Origin: a virus
Virus record (IMG/VR): IMGVR_UViG_3300037827_000415
Coordinates: 18,867 to 82,866 of that record
DNA length: 64,000 nt
Strand: one strand, 5' to 3'
The notes below the pieces were generated by a model, which was not told the origin of the DNA, did no database searches, and was given only the letters and a program-made list of their open reading frames with translations. This document shows positions 47,850 to 56,126 of the stretch, one piece after another. Position 1 is the stretch's first letter; every line of letters starts with the position of its first letter. Made by a program: the position numbers and the translations under genes.

Positions 47850-48121
47850 GGTTCCACCAACTTCGGCAGCGGGCACCAATCTGGAATCGGAACTTCGGCA
47901 ATCTCGCTGTCTTCGGCGTAGTCGTGGAATTCAGGATAATCGAAACACTCCCGAACCGTCTTTGCCCCTACGTTCACCAATGGATGGCCGCAGTAAATCG
48001 CACGCTTGAGCATCGGAGATTCCGAATCACCGCCCATTTCGATGCCTTCAGAATGATGTGGGCAATAGACGCATGCGACCGTCGTCAGAATTCGCGGTTC
48101 GTTTTGTTTTTTCTTCGGCAT
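47846..48121 (-). CDS. Cys-rich small protein
   Basis: 91 aa from ATG at 48121, preceded by GGAGCGAAAAG and a strong phage promoter. Cysteines at VACVYCPHH, IYCGHP, RECFDYP and WCPLP may bind zinc. No family recognised. First gene of the minus-strand part of the island. Confidence 0.65.
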   Translation of the reverse strand: MPKKKQNEPRILTTVACVYCPHHSEGIEMGGDSESPMLKRAIYCGHPLVNVGAKTVRECFDYPEFHDYAEDSEIAEVPIPDWCPLPKLVEP

Positions 48122-48142
48122 GACTTTTCGCTCCTTCGCCCC

Positions 48143-48172
48143 ATCATCGCAAATCGTGCCCAGTCGCGTCAA
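48143..48172 (-). promoter_or_regulatory. Phage promoter TTGACG-18-GATGAT
   Basis: Minus strand TTGACG (48167-48172) behind eight T, 18 bp, GATGAT (48143-48148); GGAGCGAAAA and the ATG at 48121 follow. The plus-strand gene at 48217 starts just on the other side. Confidence 0.7.
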
Positions 48173-48216
48173 AAAAAATTCGACTCAAGGCCGGGCGGTT
48201 TGGTACAAGCGGTGAC

Positions 48217-48849
48217 ATGGATGATCCACTGAGCATCGACAAGGTGATCCGACGATTCGGCATGCCGGCGACCGTCACGAACGATCCCGGGTGGGACAAC
48301 GTGCTCGCCGTGGCCGGATACTCGACGCCCAACCTTCGTGGGTTGCTCAACAACCTGTGCCGGTTCGAGGGCTGCAATTACTTGGAGTGCGGCACGCTGC
48401 ACGGGGGCACGCTCGCGGCTGCGTCATACGAAAATCGCGGCCAGTTCATGGGCATCGACAACTTTTCGCAGTTCAGCGGCAATGTCGATCGGCTCGAAAA
48501 GACGTTCGCCGCGCTGCAGCCGCATTGCCACGCTCGGTTTCTCAACCGGAATTGCCTCACGGTCGATCTGCTGGAGTTGCCCACGGGGATCAACGTCCTC
48601 TTCTACGACGCCGAGCACTCCGAAGAATGCACGCGGGACACAATCGTCCGCTTCGATCCGCTGCTGGCCGACAAGTTCCTGCTCATCGTGGATGATTATT
48701 CGTGGCTCGGGCCGCGGCGTGGGGCTGAGGCGGCGATTAACCAGTTGGGATGGAACGTCCACATGCGGATCGGGATTGAGGATAATTTCAATCGAAGATC
48801 GTGGGGCGTGGGGCTGCTGATCGTGCTGGCGGAAAAGAGGAAAGCATGA
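48217..48849 (+). CDS. Class I methyltransferase-like protein
   Basis: 210 aa. NYLECGTLHGGTLAAAS is motif I (E/G-T-x-G-G); FMGIDNFSQFSGN is motif II; INVLFYDAEHSEECTRDTI and FLLIVDDYSWLGPRRGAEAAI follow the Methyltransf_24 pattern, as in sugar-linked methyltransferases. The product may methylate a surface glycan made by the neighbouring glycosyltransferases (inference). Confidence 0.75.
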   Translation: MDDPLSIDKVIRRFGMPATVTNDPGWDNVLAVAGYSTPNLRGLLNNLCRFEGCNYLECGTLHGGTLAAASYENRGQFMGIDNFSQFSGNVDRLEKTFAALQPHCHARFLNRNCLTVDLLELPTGINVLFYDAEHSEECTRDTIVRFDPLLADKFLLIVDDYSWLGPRRGAEAAINQLGWNVHMRIGIEDNFNRRSWGVGLLIVLAEKRKA

Positions 48850-49067
48850 GCGAGCAAAGAGACAGGCAAGAGATTTTGCAGGTGATAACTGGGCTTGATC
48901 GATCCGCGGCCCAAATACCCGATGATCCGTTTTTGGCCGGCGGGATGAAAATGGCGGCGGATTTCCTTCGCTGGTCTATCTTCCAGCAACCGAAGCACGG
49001 AATCCAGTCGATACCGATGATGATAATGAACGCAAAGGCGGTTGCTTTAATTGGGACCGACGAATGA
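48846..49067 (+). CDS. Small hypothetical protein
   Basis: 73 aa from ATG at 48846 (MSEQRDRQEI), ATGA overlaps on both sides. Helical; RQEILQVITGLDRSAAQIPDDP. No family recognised, a phage accessory gene by place. Confidence 0.6.
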   Translation: MSEQRDRQEILQVITGLDRSAAQIPDDPFLAGGMKMAADFLRWSIFQQPKHGIQSIPMMIMNAKAVALIGTDE

Positions 49068-49294
49068 CGCGAACACCGCGAAAGCCAAATGGAATCTTCG
49101 TCATCGTGATCGTCCTGCAAGGCAAACCGCTGATTATCACTGACTGCGACGATCCGCTCGCGACACCGGAGCCGCACGTTTTCCCGACTCTTGAAGATGC
49201 CCGCGAATTTACCTGTCAACCGCATGCCGGGATCATGGCAGCCGAATCGATCGTGATCCTCAATTGCATGACCGGCGAGACTGAGACGCTATGA
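49064..49294 (+). CDS. Small hypothetical protein
   Basis: 76 aa. Beta-hairpin start (GIFVIVIVLQGKPLIITDCDDP) and a PHVFPTLEDAREF block like short phage proteins that edit or display values. ATGA couplings. No family recognised. Confidence 0.6.
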   Translation: MTRTPRKPNGIFVIVIVLQGKPLIITDCDDPLATPEPHVFPTLEDAREFTCQPHAGIMAAESIVILNCMTGETETL

Positions 49295-49512
49295 CCATCT
49301 ACATCAGCCGCGATCCCGAGTCCATTTCCACGAGCACGACAGAAATCTACTTCTGGGCACGTGAGCCACATTTGAGCAAGCACGACGGATGGATTCTGCA
49401 CGGCGGGGCTCCTCTTGGCGAGTTGCCCGTGTCGGCGTTCACGAACCCGATTGCTCCGGGGACGTGCGAGGCGATCAAAGGCGTGGCGGTGGAGTTACTT
49501 GAAGGCGAGTGA
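49291..49512 (+). CDS. Small hypothetical protein
   Basis: 73 aa. ITIYISRDPE-type start, then TEIYFWAREPHLSKHDGWILHG. Coupled on both sides (ATGA, TGATG). No family recognised. Confidence 0.6.
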   Translation: MTIYISRDPESISTSTTEIYFWAREPHLSKHDGWILHGGAPLGELPVSAFTNPIAPGTCEAIKGVAVELLEGE

Positions 49513-49739
49513 TGTCCCAGCACTGGTCCGAAATGACGGAAGACGAGCAATCCAATTGGATCGATCGCGTCACGGAGTTCATCGAAGCGGAAAAGCCCGA
49601 TGGCGTCGAAGTGCTGGCCGCGTTCATCTCGGAAGATTCGATCGTTTTCGAGAGCACGCTGACTCCCAAGGATGGCGAGTTCGGGCCGATGCTGCGGCAA
49701 TTGGCGGATTATGCGGACGGGAACGATGGGGCGGTATAA
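49512..49739 (+). CDS. Small acidic hypothetical protein
   Basis: 75 aa from ATG at 49512 (TGATG overlap). Acidic helix start (WSEMTEDEQSNWIDRVTEFIEAE). No family recognised. The end runs over a TATAAT at 49735. Confidence 0.6.
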   Translation: MSQHWSEMTEDEQSNWIDRVTEFIEAEKPDGVEVLAAFISEDSIVFESTLTPKDGEFGPMLRQLADYADGNDGAV

Positions 49740-49751
49740 TCGGGGAGCGAA

Positions 49752-49997
49752 ATGAAAACCGGCGATATCGTTTTCGGAATTGCCTGCATTGTCGTTTTCC
49801 TTGGGTTCACCCACTGGTTCGCGTGGTCGGTCGGCTTGGCAAATGGATGGGATAAAATCCGCACAGACGCCATCGAGAACGGAGCGGCCGAGTGGCGAAT
49901 CACGTACGATGGTCAGCGATATTTCTTCTGGTTTCCACAGCCAAAACGCGACGTGAATAAGATCGTTCACGCGGATCCCAAACCGCCCAAGGAATAA
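49752..49997 (+). CDS. Single-pass membrane protein
   Basis: 81 aa. GGGGAGCGAA before the ATG. Transmembrane helix at about 5-27 (IVFGIACIVVFLGFTHWFAWSV), then a soluble domain with WRITYDGQRYFFWFP. Located just before the large structural gene. Confidence 0.65.
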   Translation: MKTGDIVFGIACIVVFLGFTHWFAWSVGLANGWDKIRTDAIENGAAEWRITYDGQRYFFWFPQPKRDVNKIVHADPKPPKE

Positions 49998-49999
49998 GC

Positions 50000-51331
50000 A
50001 TGGCAATCAATTACACGTCGAGCGGCGGCGTCTTCACGATCGTAGGCAAGCTGATCGGCCGCATCAACAGCTACTTTGCCCTCGGGGCCACAACGCTGCC
50101 CGCCGATCTGGTCACGCTTATCAACGCAATCGCCGCGGGAGAATTCGGCGACCTATTGGCGGGCATCAACGGCAATTACACATCGGCCATCAATTCGATC
50201 GTCAGCCTGCGATCCGCTCTCGCGGCGTTGGCCACGGGGCGAATGCTCGAATCCGATCTTACTGGATCACTCGAACTGACGACGGTCAACATCCAAAGCG
50301 TGATGGCCGCTCTCCTCGCTCAGATGGTCACAGACACGCAAACCGTACTGCAAAGCAATGTCACTGTCGGGAGCGTCACACCGGCCGCGGGCAACGTCGG
50401 CAACGGCACAATCCTGGTCAGCCCAATTCTCGATGGCGTGACCGCCCCGGCCAAGTTCGCGGTCGCCCAACCTGGATACAACGGCCTCACGTCGCAACTG
50501 CCGATCGCGGAGACGATGCTGATTACGTGCGTGAACGACAGCTACAGCGGCAACGTGCAGCCGGGGAATGAGGCGTTCCAAATCACGGGACCGATCGGGC
50601 AAACCAATGTCTGGGGCGTGGGAACCGAAGGCACGGGAGCCGGCCCGACGTTCAACACCGCTCAGGCGTCGTCCCTGTTGAGCAACGGCAGCTTCACCAC
50701 GTTCTCGGGAACGGTCCCCACGAGTTGGACGCTCACCGGACCTACGGCGGACTGTGCTCAGGACGTCACGACAGCAGTCCTTGGATCGTCGTCCGTCAAA
50801 CTCACTGGCGACAGCACGACAAATCCGCTGGTTCTCTCGCAAGCGATCAACCGCAGCAGCTTGACGCCGATGAAGCGGTATCTGGTCTGCGGCTATTACA
50901 AGGCGTCGGCGACGGCGGCCGGCTCGACGCTCACGGTCGCCTTCAGTGGCACCGGCTACAGCCCAGCGGGGAGCGAACAGTTTCAGGTCTCCGGGGCCGC
51001 GTGGGCGACGACCTGGACGTTCTTCTCATTCTGGATCAACTTGCCGAAGACGTTGCCAAGTCCGTGGACGCTCAATATTACGATCACGGGGCCGTTGCCC
51101 ACTGGTACAAGCCTTTGGTTCGACACGTTCGGGGTTGTGCAGGCACAGTTTGAGAACGGCTTGGGTTTCGCTGCCACGACTGGCGGCACGGCGTTCGTAA
51201 AGGGTGACAGTTTCAGCGTGGCGATCGGGAACGATAACGCTGGGGCCTTCCAGTTGTTTGGGCGAAGAAATTGGGGCGTGCAATTCCCCTCGTCCGCGAG
51301 TCCTACCATTCCGAATAGCTTGGCGACATAG
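50000..51331 (+). CDS. Structural protein with carbohydrate-binding-like domain
   Basis: 443 aa. Helical first quarter, then Ser/Thr/Gly-rich beta domains; the segment ~228-375 (SSLLSNGSFTTFSGTVPTSW, GSSSVKLTGDS, RYLVCGYYKAS, WTFFSFWINLP) has the look of a CBM4/9-type jelly roll common in phage fibres. It likely binds glycans. The only plainly virion-like gene on the plus strand, 2 bp after its neighbour. Confidence 0.6.
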   Translation: MAINYTSSGGVFTIVGKLIGRINSYFALGATTLPADLVTLINAIAAGEFGDLLAGINGNYTSAINSIVSLRSALAALATGRMLESDLTGSLELTTVNIQSVMAALLAQMVTDTQTVLQSNVTVGSVTPAAGNVGNGTILVSPILDGVTAPAKFAVAQPGYNGLTSQLPIAETMLITCVNDSYSGNVQPGNEAFQITGPIGQTNVWGVGTEGTGAGPTFNTAQASSLLSNGSFTTFSGTVPTSWTLTGPTADCAQDVTTAVLGSSSVKLTGDSTTNPLVLSQAINRSSLTPMKRYLVCGYYKASATAAGSTLTVAFSGTGYSPAGSEQFQVSGAAWATTWTFFSFWINLPKTLPSPWTLNITITGPLPTGTSLWFDTFGVVQAQFENGLGFAATTGGTAFVKGDSFSVAIGNDNAGAFQLFGRRNWGVQFPSSASPTIPNSLAT

Positions 51332-51340
51332 GAGCGAAAA

Positions 51341-51577
51341 GTGCCGAAGTTTAGAAAAAAGCCGACCGTGATCGAGGCGAATCAGTTCCAGCATCCGGCG
51401 ACCGGAGCACTCGGCACATGTACTGAGGAAGACGGACGAGCGTACGTCGTCACGGCTCACGAGCAAAAGGTCTACCTTGAGCCCGGCGACTGGATCGTGG
51501 CCGAGCCCGGCAAGCCTAATCGCTTCTATCCGATCAAGCCGGATATTTTCGCCGAGACTTACGAGCGAGTCGAATGA
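51341..51577 (+). CDS. Common small phage protein (PGDW-KPDIF type)
   Basis: 78 aa from GTG at 51341, after AGGAGCGAAAA. PTVIEANQF, TAHEQKVYLEPGDWIV and FYPIKPDIFAETYE follow a short protein widely seen in phages (PGDWI---GE-YP-KPDIF--TYE). Function unknown. Confidence 0.7.
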   Translation: MPKFRKKPTVIEANQFQHPATGALGTCTEEDGRAYVVTAHEQKVYLEPGDWIVAEPGKPNRFYPIKPDIFAETYERVE

Positions 51578-51990
51578 CCCGCGCCACCCTCACCCGCGGC
51601 CGTTCAGTCGCCGAACAACTCGGCCTGAAGGCGAAGCATTCCAAGTATCGCAACGTCAAAACCGTCGTGGACGGGATTACGTTCGACTCGCGAGCGGAGG
51701 CCCGTCGTTGGCGAACGCTCCGCATGCTCGAACGTGTCGGAGAGATCATCAACCTGCGGCGTCAGGTGAAGTTCTCGCTCGACGTGAACGGCGTCCACAT
51801 TTGCGATTACGTTTGCGACTTTATCTATGGCCACTGTCGCCAGTCCCGGCCGATCACTGTCATTGAGGACGTGAAATCGATCGCGACCATGACGCCGGCC
51901 TATCGCTTGAAGAAAAAGCTAATGAAGGCCATTTACGGGATTGAAATTGTCGAGGTCGGCGTGCGGAAGAAAAAGCGGAGGCGGAAATGA
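51574..51990 (+). CDS. DUF1064-family nuclease-like protein
   Basis: 138 aa. SKYRNVKTVVDGITFDSRAEARRW, LERVGEIINLRRQVKFSL, YVCDFIYG and VIEDVKSIATMTPAYRLKKKLM match DUF1064, a PD-(D/E)xK-like phage family (E in FDS-AEA, D in CDF, E-D-x-K in IEDVK). Possibly a resolvase-like nuclease. ATGA overlaps. Confidence 0.8.
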   Translation: MTRATLTRGRSVAEQLGLKAKHSKYRNVKTVVDGITFDSRAEARRWRTLRMLERVGEIINLRRQVKFSLDVNGVHICDYVCDFIYGHCRQSRPITVIEDVKSIATMTPAYRLKKKLMKAIYGIEIVEVGVRKKKRRRK

Positions 51991-52175
51991 GCAAGAGCCG
52001 ATTCCCGATCTCGATTCAGGAACTTGAGTCGTCGATTGCTCGTTGCCGAATCGCGATTGCCGCGAAGAAAAAGGAACGCGACGAGTGCGACCGTCTGATT
52101 CGTGAATATGAGGCGATCATCGAAGATGAGCAACGCGGCCTGAACGTGTTGCGGGTGGCCGACGATGCCGCTTGA
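51987..52175 (+). CDS. Small coiled-coil protein
   Basis: 62 aa, helical and charged throughout (IQELESSIARCRIAIAAKKKERDE), a short coiled coil. Overlaps the next gene by 11 bp. Function unknown. Confidence 0.6.
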   Translation: MSKSRFPISIQELESSIARCRIAIAAKKKERDECDRLIREYEAIIEDEQRGLNVLRVADDAA

Positions 52176-52479
52176 ACTGCTCCAGTCACTGGATAACAGG
52201 GACGACCGCAAGCAAATCTGGATCTGCTTGCAATTCCTCACCGACGCCGAGCGGCTCGATTTCCTGCTCTGGTGCCGCGATCAGACCAACGAGCGGATCA
52301 GGCTGCGGCACAACCCTCCGTGGACCTTCGTGAAGGTCGAGAACACGACGTGCGGGCACTTGGCGGAGACGTACACGGACCTCGCTCTCATGTGCAGCGA
52401 GTTTGAACTGGATCAGTCCGTGGTGCTCCGCGAACTGGAGCGTCGAGCGGCGATGAAGCGTGTGAAGTTCGGGATTTGA
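52165..52479 (+). CDS. Hypothetical protein
   Basis: 104 aa, helical (RKQIWICLQFLTDAERLDFLLW) with a Cys/His near the middle (TTCGHLAET). Last plus-strand gene; its 3' end overlaps the converging gene by 92 bp. Confidence 0.6.
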   Translation: MPLELLQSLDNRDDRKQIWICLQFLTDAERLDFLLWCRDQTNERIRLRHNPPWTFVKVENTTCGHLAETYTDLALMCSEFELDQSVVLRELERRAAMKRVKFGI

Positions 52480-52726
52480 GTTCCGACAATTCGGCGATGC
52501 GTTGTGCAATCTGCTGATCGTCAAGCGTGTTTGGATGATCGCGGAGCCAACGCCAAAAATTCTGCTTGCGGCGATGGAATTCGCAGTAGTAATTGCCGTC
52601 TATTGTGGCTTGTCCACATTTTCCGCATAGGCCGTGGCGGCGGTAGAACCTCATTCTCTGCCGCTGCCGTTCTCGGCGACGGTTCCATGCGGGGGTGCCA
52701 CGTTTCGGCTGTCGAAACGGGCTCAT
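52388..52726 (-). CDS. Zinc-finger basic protein
   Basis: 112 aa. Arg-rich N-terminus, then CGKCGQATIDGNYYCEFH (CxxC ... CxxH zinc site) and WRWLRDHPNTLDDQQ. The last ~30 residues are antisense to the 52165 gene and look less natural. Probably an RNA or DNA binder. Confidence 0.6.
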   Translation of the reverse strand: MSPFRQPKRGTPAWNRRRERQRQRMRFYRRHGLCGKCGQATIDGNYYCEFHRRKQNFWRWLRDHPNTLDDQQIAQRIAELSELKSRTSHASSPLDAPVRGAPRTDPVQTRCT

Positions 52727-53241
52727 GCCGTTGGCGTGGTGGCCGGCGTTTCAGGGGCCGCTGCCGCGGGGGTGGTAAGCGTCGGCGTGCTGCCGTCCTC
52801 GGGACGCACGTTCGTCATTTGGAACATCCCATTTGCTGGCAATGTCGCTGCGGCCGGTGCGGTCAAATCGACGACGTAGCTCCCGGTCAGCGGCGGCGAC
52901 TGGACAATTCCGTTGTCCTCGATAATCGACGCTCCAATGCTCGAAGTGTCTGGCACCCCAACAATGGCCAGCGTGTTAACGGCCGGGCCGACGTCCTGAG
53001 TGAGCGGAGCGGATGTGCCGACCGTCGCCGCGAAGTGCTGAACTTTGACGCCGCTTGTCGCCGGAACCCAAGTCACAACCACGTCGCAGATCTGTCCCAT
53101 TTTCCCAGCCCTTATGCGTGTGATCCTGAAATTTAAGAGCACCGCCTGCGGCGTCGGCCGCAGACGTTTCGCGACTTCTTTTGTGACCGCGTCGACCAGC
53201 TTATCAAATGCGTCGGTCGGCTGCGGCTTGTGCTTCGCCAT
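52723..53241 (-). CDS. Hypothetical structural-like protein
   Basis: 172 aa. Short basic helical start (AFDKLVDAVTKEVAKRL), a beta domain of ~95 residues (ITRIRAGKMGQICDVVVTWVPAT) and an Ala/Thr/Pro tail. ATGA overlap with the next gene. The beta domain resembles virion decoration or fibre units, not specific. Confidence 0.5.
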   Translation of the reverse strand: MAKHKPQPTDAFDKLVDAVTKEVAKRLRPTPQAVLLNFRITRIRAGKMGQICDVVVTWVPATSGVKVQHFAATVGTSAPLTQDVGPAVNTLAIVGVPDTSSIGASIIEDNGIVQSPPLTGSYVVDLTAPAAATLPANGMFQMTNVRPEDGSTPTLTTPAAAAPETPATTPTA

Positions 53242-53271
53242 TGGCCCGCTCTTTCGCTCAGTGGGCCAGTC

Positions 53272-53700
53272 TCACCACGCCCGAACGTTCACGCCGAATA
53301 GGCCCGCATGATAGCGATAACGTCGATAGCCGGCCGGAATCTGCGGCGGTGCCGCGGCGTAGGCCGGCACGAACGCGGGGACTGGGGCTGCGTAAACGCT
53401 CACCGCGGGAGCGGCGTAGGCGTAAGAGACGACGGGGGCCGAGACGATCGGTGCGGAATAAACCTCAGTTACCGGGGCCGAGTAGACCGGCGTGCTTGCC
53501 ACGGAATAACTCGGCATCGCGTACGAGTAGCTTGCCGGGGGAGCGGCGAACGCAGCGGCTGGGGCCGAGCAATTCGGGGCGGCACCGAACGATGCGGGCT
53601 GGCTGCAATTCGGAGCAGCCATTGGAGCACCGTAATATTGAGCCTGGGCCGAAGCGGCGAGTGCGATCAGGAGCGAAGCGGCGAGTGCGAAGCAATACAT
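53272..53700 (-). CDS. Secreted Ala/Tyr/Pro-rich protein with Asn-Cys-Ser repeats
   Basis: 142 aa. Cleavable signal peptide (cut likely after AQA), then APNCSQP and APNCSAP, the same motif as in the lipoprotein at 1079-2275, and a long Ala/Pro/Val/Tyr low-complexity stretch (SYSYAMPSYSV ...). Composition resembles structural or adhesive surface proteins. Why a phage encodes two such proteins is unclear. Confidence 0.65.
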   Translation of the reverse strand: MYCFALAASLLIALAASAQAQYYGAPMAAPNCSQPASFGAAPNCSAPAAAFAAPPASYSYAMPSYSVASTPVYSAPVTEVYSAPIVSAPVVSYAYAAPAVSVYAAPVPAFVPAYAAAPPQIPAGYRRYRYHAGLFGVNVRAW

Positions 53701-53710
53701 GGGAATCCTT

Positions 53711-53944
53711 TCAGAACATGGAAGCGAGAAACTTGAGAGCGATCACGCCGACGAACACGGCGACGAGAATCCAAGCGACCGTGAACACCCAGCCGGGGAT
53801 TTCCATCCCCATCGCACGGACGATCACGATTGTAATGGCGATCGCCGCAACAATCACGATCACGATGATGAGCAACTGGACGATGCTGTAACCGCCGAAC
53901 GCCCCAACGCCACCGCCGGCCACTTGTGCGAGAATCGAGAGCAT
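53711..53944 (-). CDS. Two-helix small membrane protein, holin candidate
   Basis: 77 aa. Hydrophobic helices at about 21-43 (IVQLLIIVIVIVAAIAITIVIV) and 51-72, few charges, a Gly-rich start. Size and layout fit small class II holins. An exported-protein gene and Rz1-sized lipoprotein-like genes lie close by. Confidence 0.6.
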   Translation of the reverse strand: MLSILAQVAGGGVGAFGGYSIVQLLIIVIVIVAAIAITIVIVRAMGMEIPGWVFTVAWILVAVFVGVIALKFLASMF

Positions 53945-53947
53945 GGA

Positions 53948-54163
53948 TCACTTTGCCTTCGCCGCATGCCTCTTTATGAGTTCCGCGGTCTTTCGGTTGT
54001 TTTCGGCCACCCAGTGGTTGAACAATTTTCGCTGACGTGCGTCCTCGGCCACGGTGATTGTCGTCGATTCCATTGGCTGAGGCGGGGCCGGCTTAGTGTC
54101 AAACAGCAAGCAGTCCAGTGAGACGTGCAAAGCGACTGCCGCGACGAACCAAAAGCACCTCAT
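53948..54163 (-). CDS. Small exported or membrane-anchored protein
   Basis: 71 aa from ATG at 54163 (MRCFWFVAAVALHVS). Hydrophobic N-terminus, Pro-rich linker, then a charged helix (ARQRKLFNHWVAENNRKTAELI). The layout recalls spanin-like or signal-anchored proteins. Coupled to the gene at 54160. Confidence 0.55.
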   Translation of the reverse strand: MRCFWFVAAVALHVSLDCLLFDTKPAPPQPMESTTITVAEDARQRKLFNHWVAENNRKTAELIKRHAAKAK

Positions 54164-54501
54164 GCCGTTTCCTTTTCCGGCTTGCCCCAACCATTCTTCG
54201 CGGCCTGATCTTCGTTGAACTGGACCATGTTTGGATGCTGGTTGAACAGCGGATGTTCGCCGCAGACGAGCGTTTTCCGCATCGACGTGAACGTCGCAAT
54301 CCAGCCGACGCCAACTCCGCCGTTCTGATGGCCGGGGGCGAGCACCCTCTGCTGCGGGACTGGAATCGGGTGAGAGTCCGGCGGTCGTCGGTGGCAGGCC
54401 ACCTCTGGATAATCCTTCGGTGCCCCCTCCAGCGGGAAGGCGAAGGGGCAGTTGCCACAGCAGACTTCGGGCAGGCGGCCGTCAGTTTTGTATTCGCTCA
54501 T
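54160..54501 (-). CDS. Cys-rich phage protein
   Basis: 113 aa. CCGNCPFAFPLEGAPKDYPEVACHRRPP gives four Cys in the first 35 residues, a pattern I have seen in several phage proteins (GNCPYA--------CH--PP), plus a fifth Cys later. It may bind zinc or an Fe-S cluster. No function known. Confidence 0.6.
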   Translation of the reverse strand: MSEYKTDGRLPEVCCGNCPFAFPLEGAPKDYPEVACHRRPPDSHPIPVPQQRVLAPGHQNGGVGVGWIATFTSMRKTLVCGEHPLFNQHPNMVQFNEDQAAKNGWGKPEKETA

Positions 54502-55160
54502 TTGTGGCCTTTCGCTCGCTCGTCAGGATCGGAAAATCGACCGCCGCAAAAGTTGATCGCCAGTACGCCGACGCCACAAAGTTTCGCGTCAACGAGAATC
54601 AACTTTTTCCCGCGTTTGAACTTCTCAAACCACGGGGTCACGTCTCCAAGATCTGTGCTCAGCATCACGATTCCATAGGCTTTGCCTGTCGGCCCATCAA
54701 AGGTGACTTGTGCCGAATAAACTTCGCCTTTCACCCCTTCAGTCGTCACGAATTCGCACGGCCAATTCTGAACCTTGCGGTAATCAACCCACGGTTTAGC
54801 CCATTGGTAAAACTTCTTCATCTTGGGATTCTTCTGGTCCCATTCGTTTTCGTCCGGCTCGAGAGTCGGCTTGTTCGCCAAGAATAGCGGTACGAATTCT
54901 TCCATCTTCACGAGCGGTCGCGTATCGGGCTTCGGCACCCGCAGCGACGGAATCACCTCCAGTCGCTTCTGCATTTCGTCGATTCGCTTCTCAATTGCCG
55001 CGATACGTTCCTCAACCGTTGGCGCTCCGGGCGGAGGAAACGGTCCTTTTTTTGCTGCGGCTGGCGACCCAGTGAATGCGACAACTGCGGCAATCGCAGC
55101 CACGCAAATGAGTCCACTGGCACTTTTCGCAATTCGCTCTTCAATGCTCATTTCGCTCAC
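54498..55160 (-). CDS. Membrane-anchored protein with coiled coil
   Basis: 220 aa from GTG (GTGA overlap with the upstream stop); an ATG at 55151 with GAGCGAA nearby is an alternative. N-terminal hydrophobic segment, a Pro/Gly linker, a coiled coil (VEERIAAIEKRIDEMQKRLE) and a globular C-terminal domain of ~140 residues with three Cys. Probably periplasmic and anchored. No family recognised. Confidence 0.6.
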   Translation of the reverse strand: MSEMSIEERIAKSASGLICVAAIAAVVAFTGSPAAAKKGPFPPPGAPTVEERIAAIEKRIDEMQKRLEVIPSLRVPKPDTRPLVKMEEFVPLFLANKPTLEPDENEWDQKNPKMKKFYQWAKPWVDYRKVQNWPCEFVTTEGVKGEVYSAQVTFDGPTGKAYGIVMLSTDLGDVTPWFEKFKRGKKLILVDAKLCGVGVLAINFCGGRFSDPDERAKGHK

Positions 55161-55471
55161 TTATCCAAATGGATCGGATCGGTTTTCTTAATCGCTCCGC
55201 CAAGAAACAATTGCTCCGGCCCCTTGCCGTGCAGGATTCGCTCAATCTTGTCGTCGATCGCGTCGAGTTTTGATTCGATCGCAGTCAGTTGCCTGAAGTT
55301 GTTGTTCAGGCACTTTTCTTGCCGATCGGCGATCGCTTCAAGTTCGTGGATTCTCGCGTCGTGATCCTTGGTCGATGACCAAACCTGAACGGGCCACATG
55401 CCAAACCGCCAGCACAAGATGGCGGCAATGACGGCCACTAAGAGGATCGAAGCGAAGGTGGCCTTATTCAT
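55157..55471 (-). CDS. Membrane-anchored coiled-coil protein
   Basis: 104 aa from ATG at 55471 (MNKATFASILLV). One transmembrane helix, then a long coiled coil (HDARIHELEAIADRQEK ... AIESKLDAIDDKIERIL). Similar in layout to i-spanins; it neighbours other membrane-anchored genes. Confidence 0.6.
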   Translation of the reverse strand: MNKATFASILLVAVIAAILCWRFGMWPVQVWSSTKDHDARIHELEAIADRQEKCLNNNFRQLTAIESKLDAIDDKIERILHGKGPEQLFLGGAIKKTDPIHLDK

Positions 55472-55484
55472 GGGTCGGGCCAAT

Positions 55485-56126
55485 TTAATACGAGAACACC
55501 TCGGCATAAGAAAGTGCCACGGTCAGCCGCACCGTTCCCGTCGCCGTAAACACGACTCCCGATTGAATCACGATTCCCTCATTCAAGCTCAGGCAAATCG
55601 GATGCTGCCCGTTCGACGTTTTGGCGTTGTAGACCAGTGGCGGCAGAGCCGTCGCCGTCGACAGATACGATCCACTTGAGGCGAACGGGTTCGCGTCGAG
55701 CGTTCGCACGCCGGCCGTCAGCGGTCCAGTGGTCGCGATCCGCATGTCCGCCATCAGCGACGGCCCCATGATCGTGCGGGCCTTCTGGTAGTTCTGCTTC
55801 GTCGTGGTAAACGGCGTGAAAGCGGTGCCGCCGGAGTCCGCCACGGTGAAGCTGCGGGCGATGAATGCATTCCACGTTAATTCGAGCGGCGACCCGAACG
55901 CCGTGACCGTGGCCCCGGTGACAACCAGACTTGTAATCAGGCACTGCGGATACGACGTGCCGGAAGGATCAGTCTGGGCAGGCGGTGCCCAAAGCAGCGA
56001 GAATACTGGCGAGTTCGCGAGGACGCCCGTGCTTGTGACCAGCCCGGACTGCACGGCGATGTTGTAATGGCCGTACTGGATTCCGGTCGCTTTGTTCGTG
56101 ATGTTGAACGGGCTGTTCCAGGTCAT
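55485..56126 (-). CDS. Virion-like beta-rich protein
   Basis: 213 aa from ATG at 56126 (MTWNSPFNITNK), ATGA overlap with the upstream gene. Thr/Ser/Gly/Ala-rich and beta-like throughout, ends YAEVFSY. Composition resembles tail fibre or decoration proteins; no motif recognised. Confidence 0.55.
   Translation of the reverse strand: MTWNSPFNITNKATGIQYGHYNIAVQSGLVTSTGVLANSPVFSLLWAPPAQTDPSGTSYPQCLITSLVVTGATVTAFGSPLELTWNAFIARSFTVADSGGTAFTPFTTTKQNYQKARTIMGPSLMADMRIATTGPLTAGVRTLDANPFASSGSYLSTATALPPLVYNAKTSNGQHPICLSLNEGIVIQSGVVFTATGTVRLTVALSYAEVFSY

Noticed and set aside
52504-53136. 210-codon plus-strand frame
   Set aside because: Arg/Gly/Ser/Cys-rich, antisense to two coupled genes; no protein-like features.
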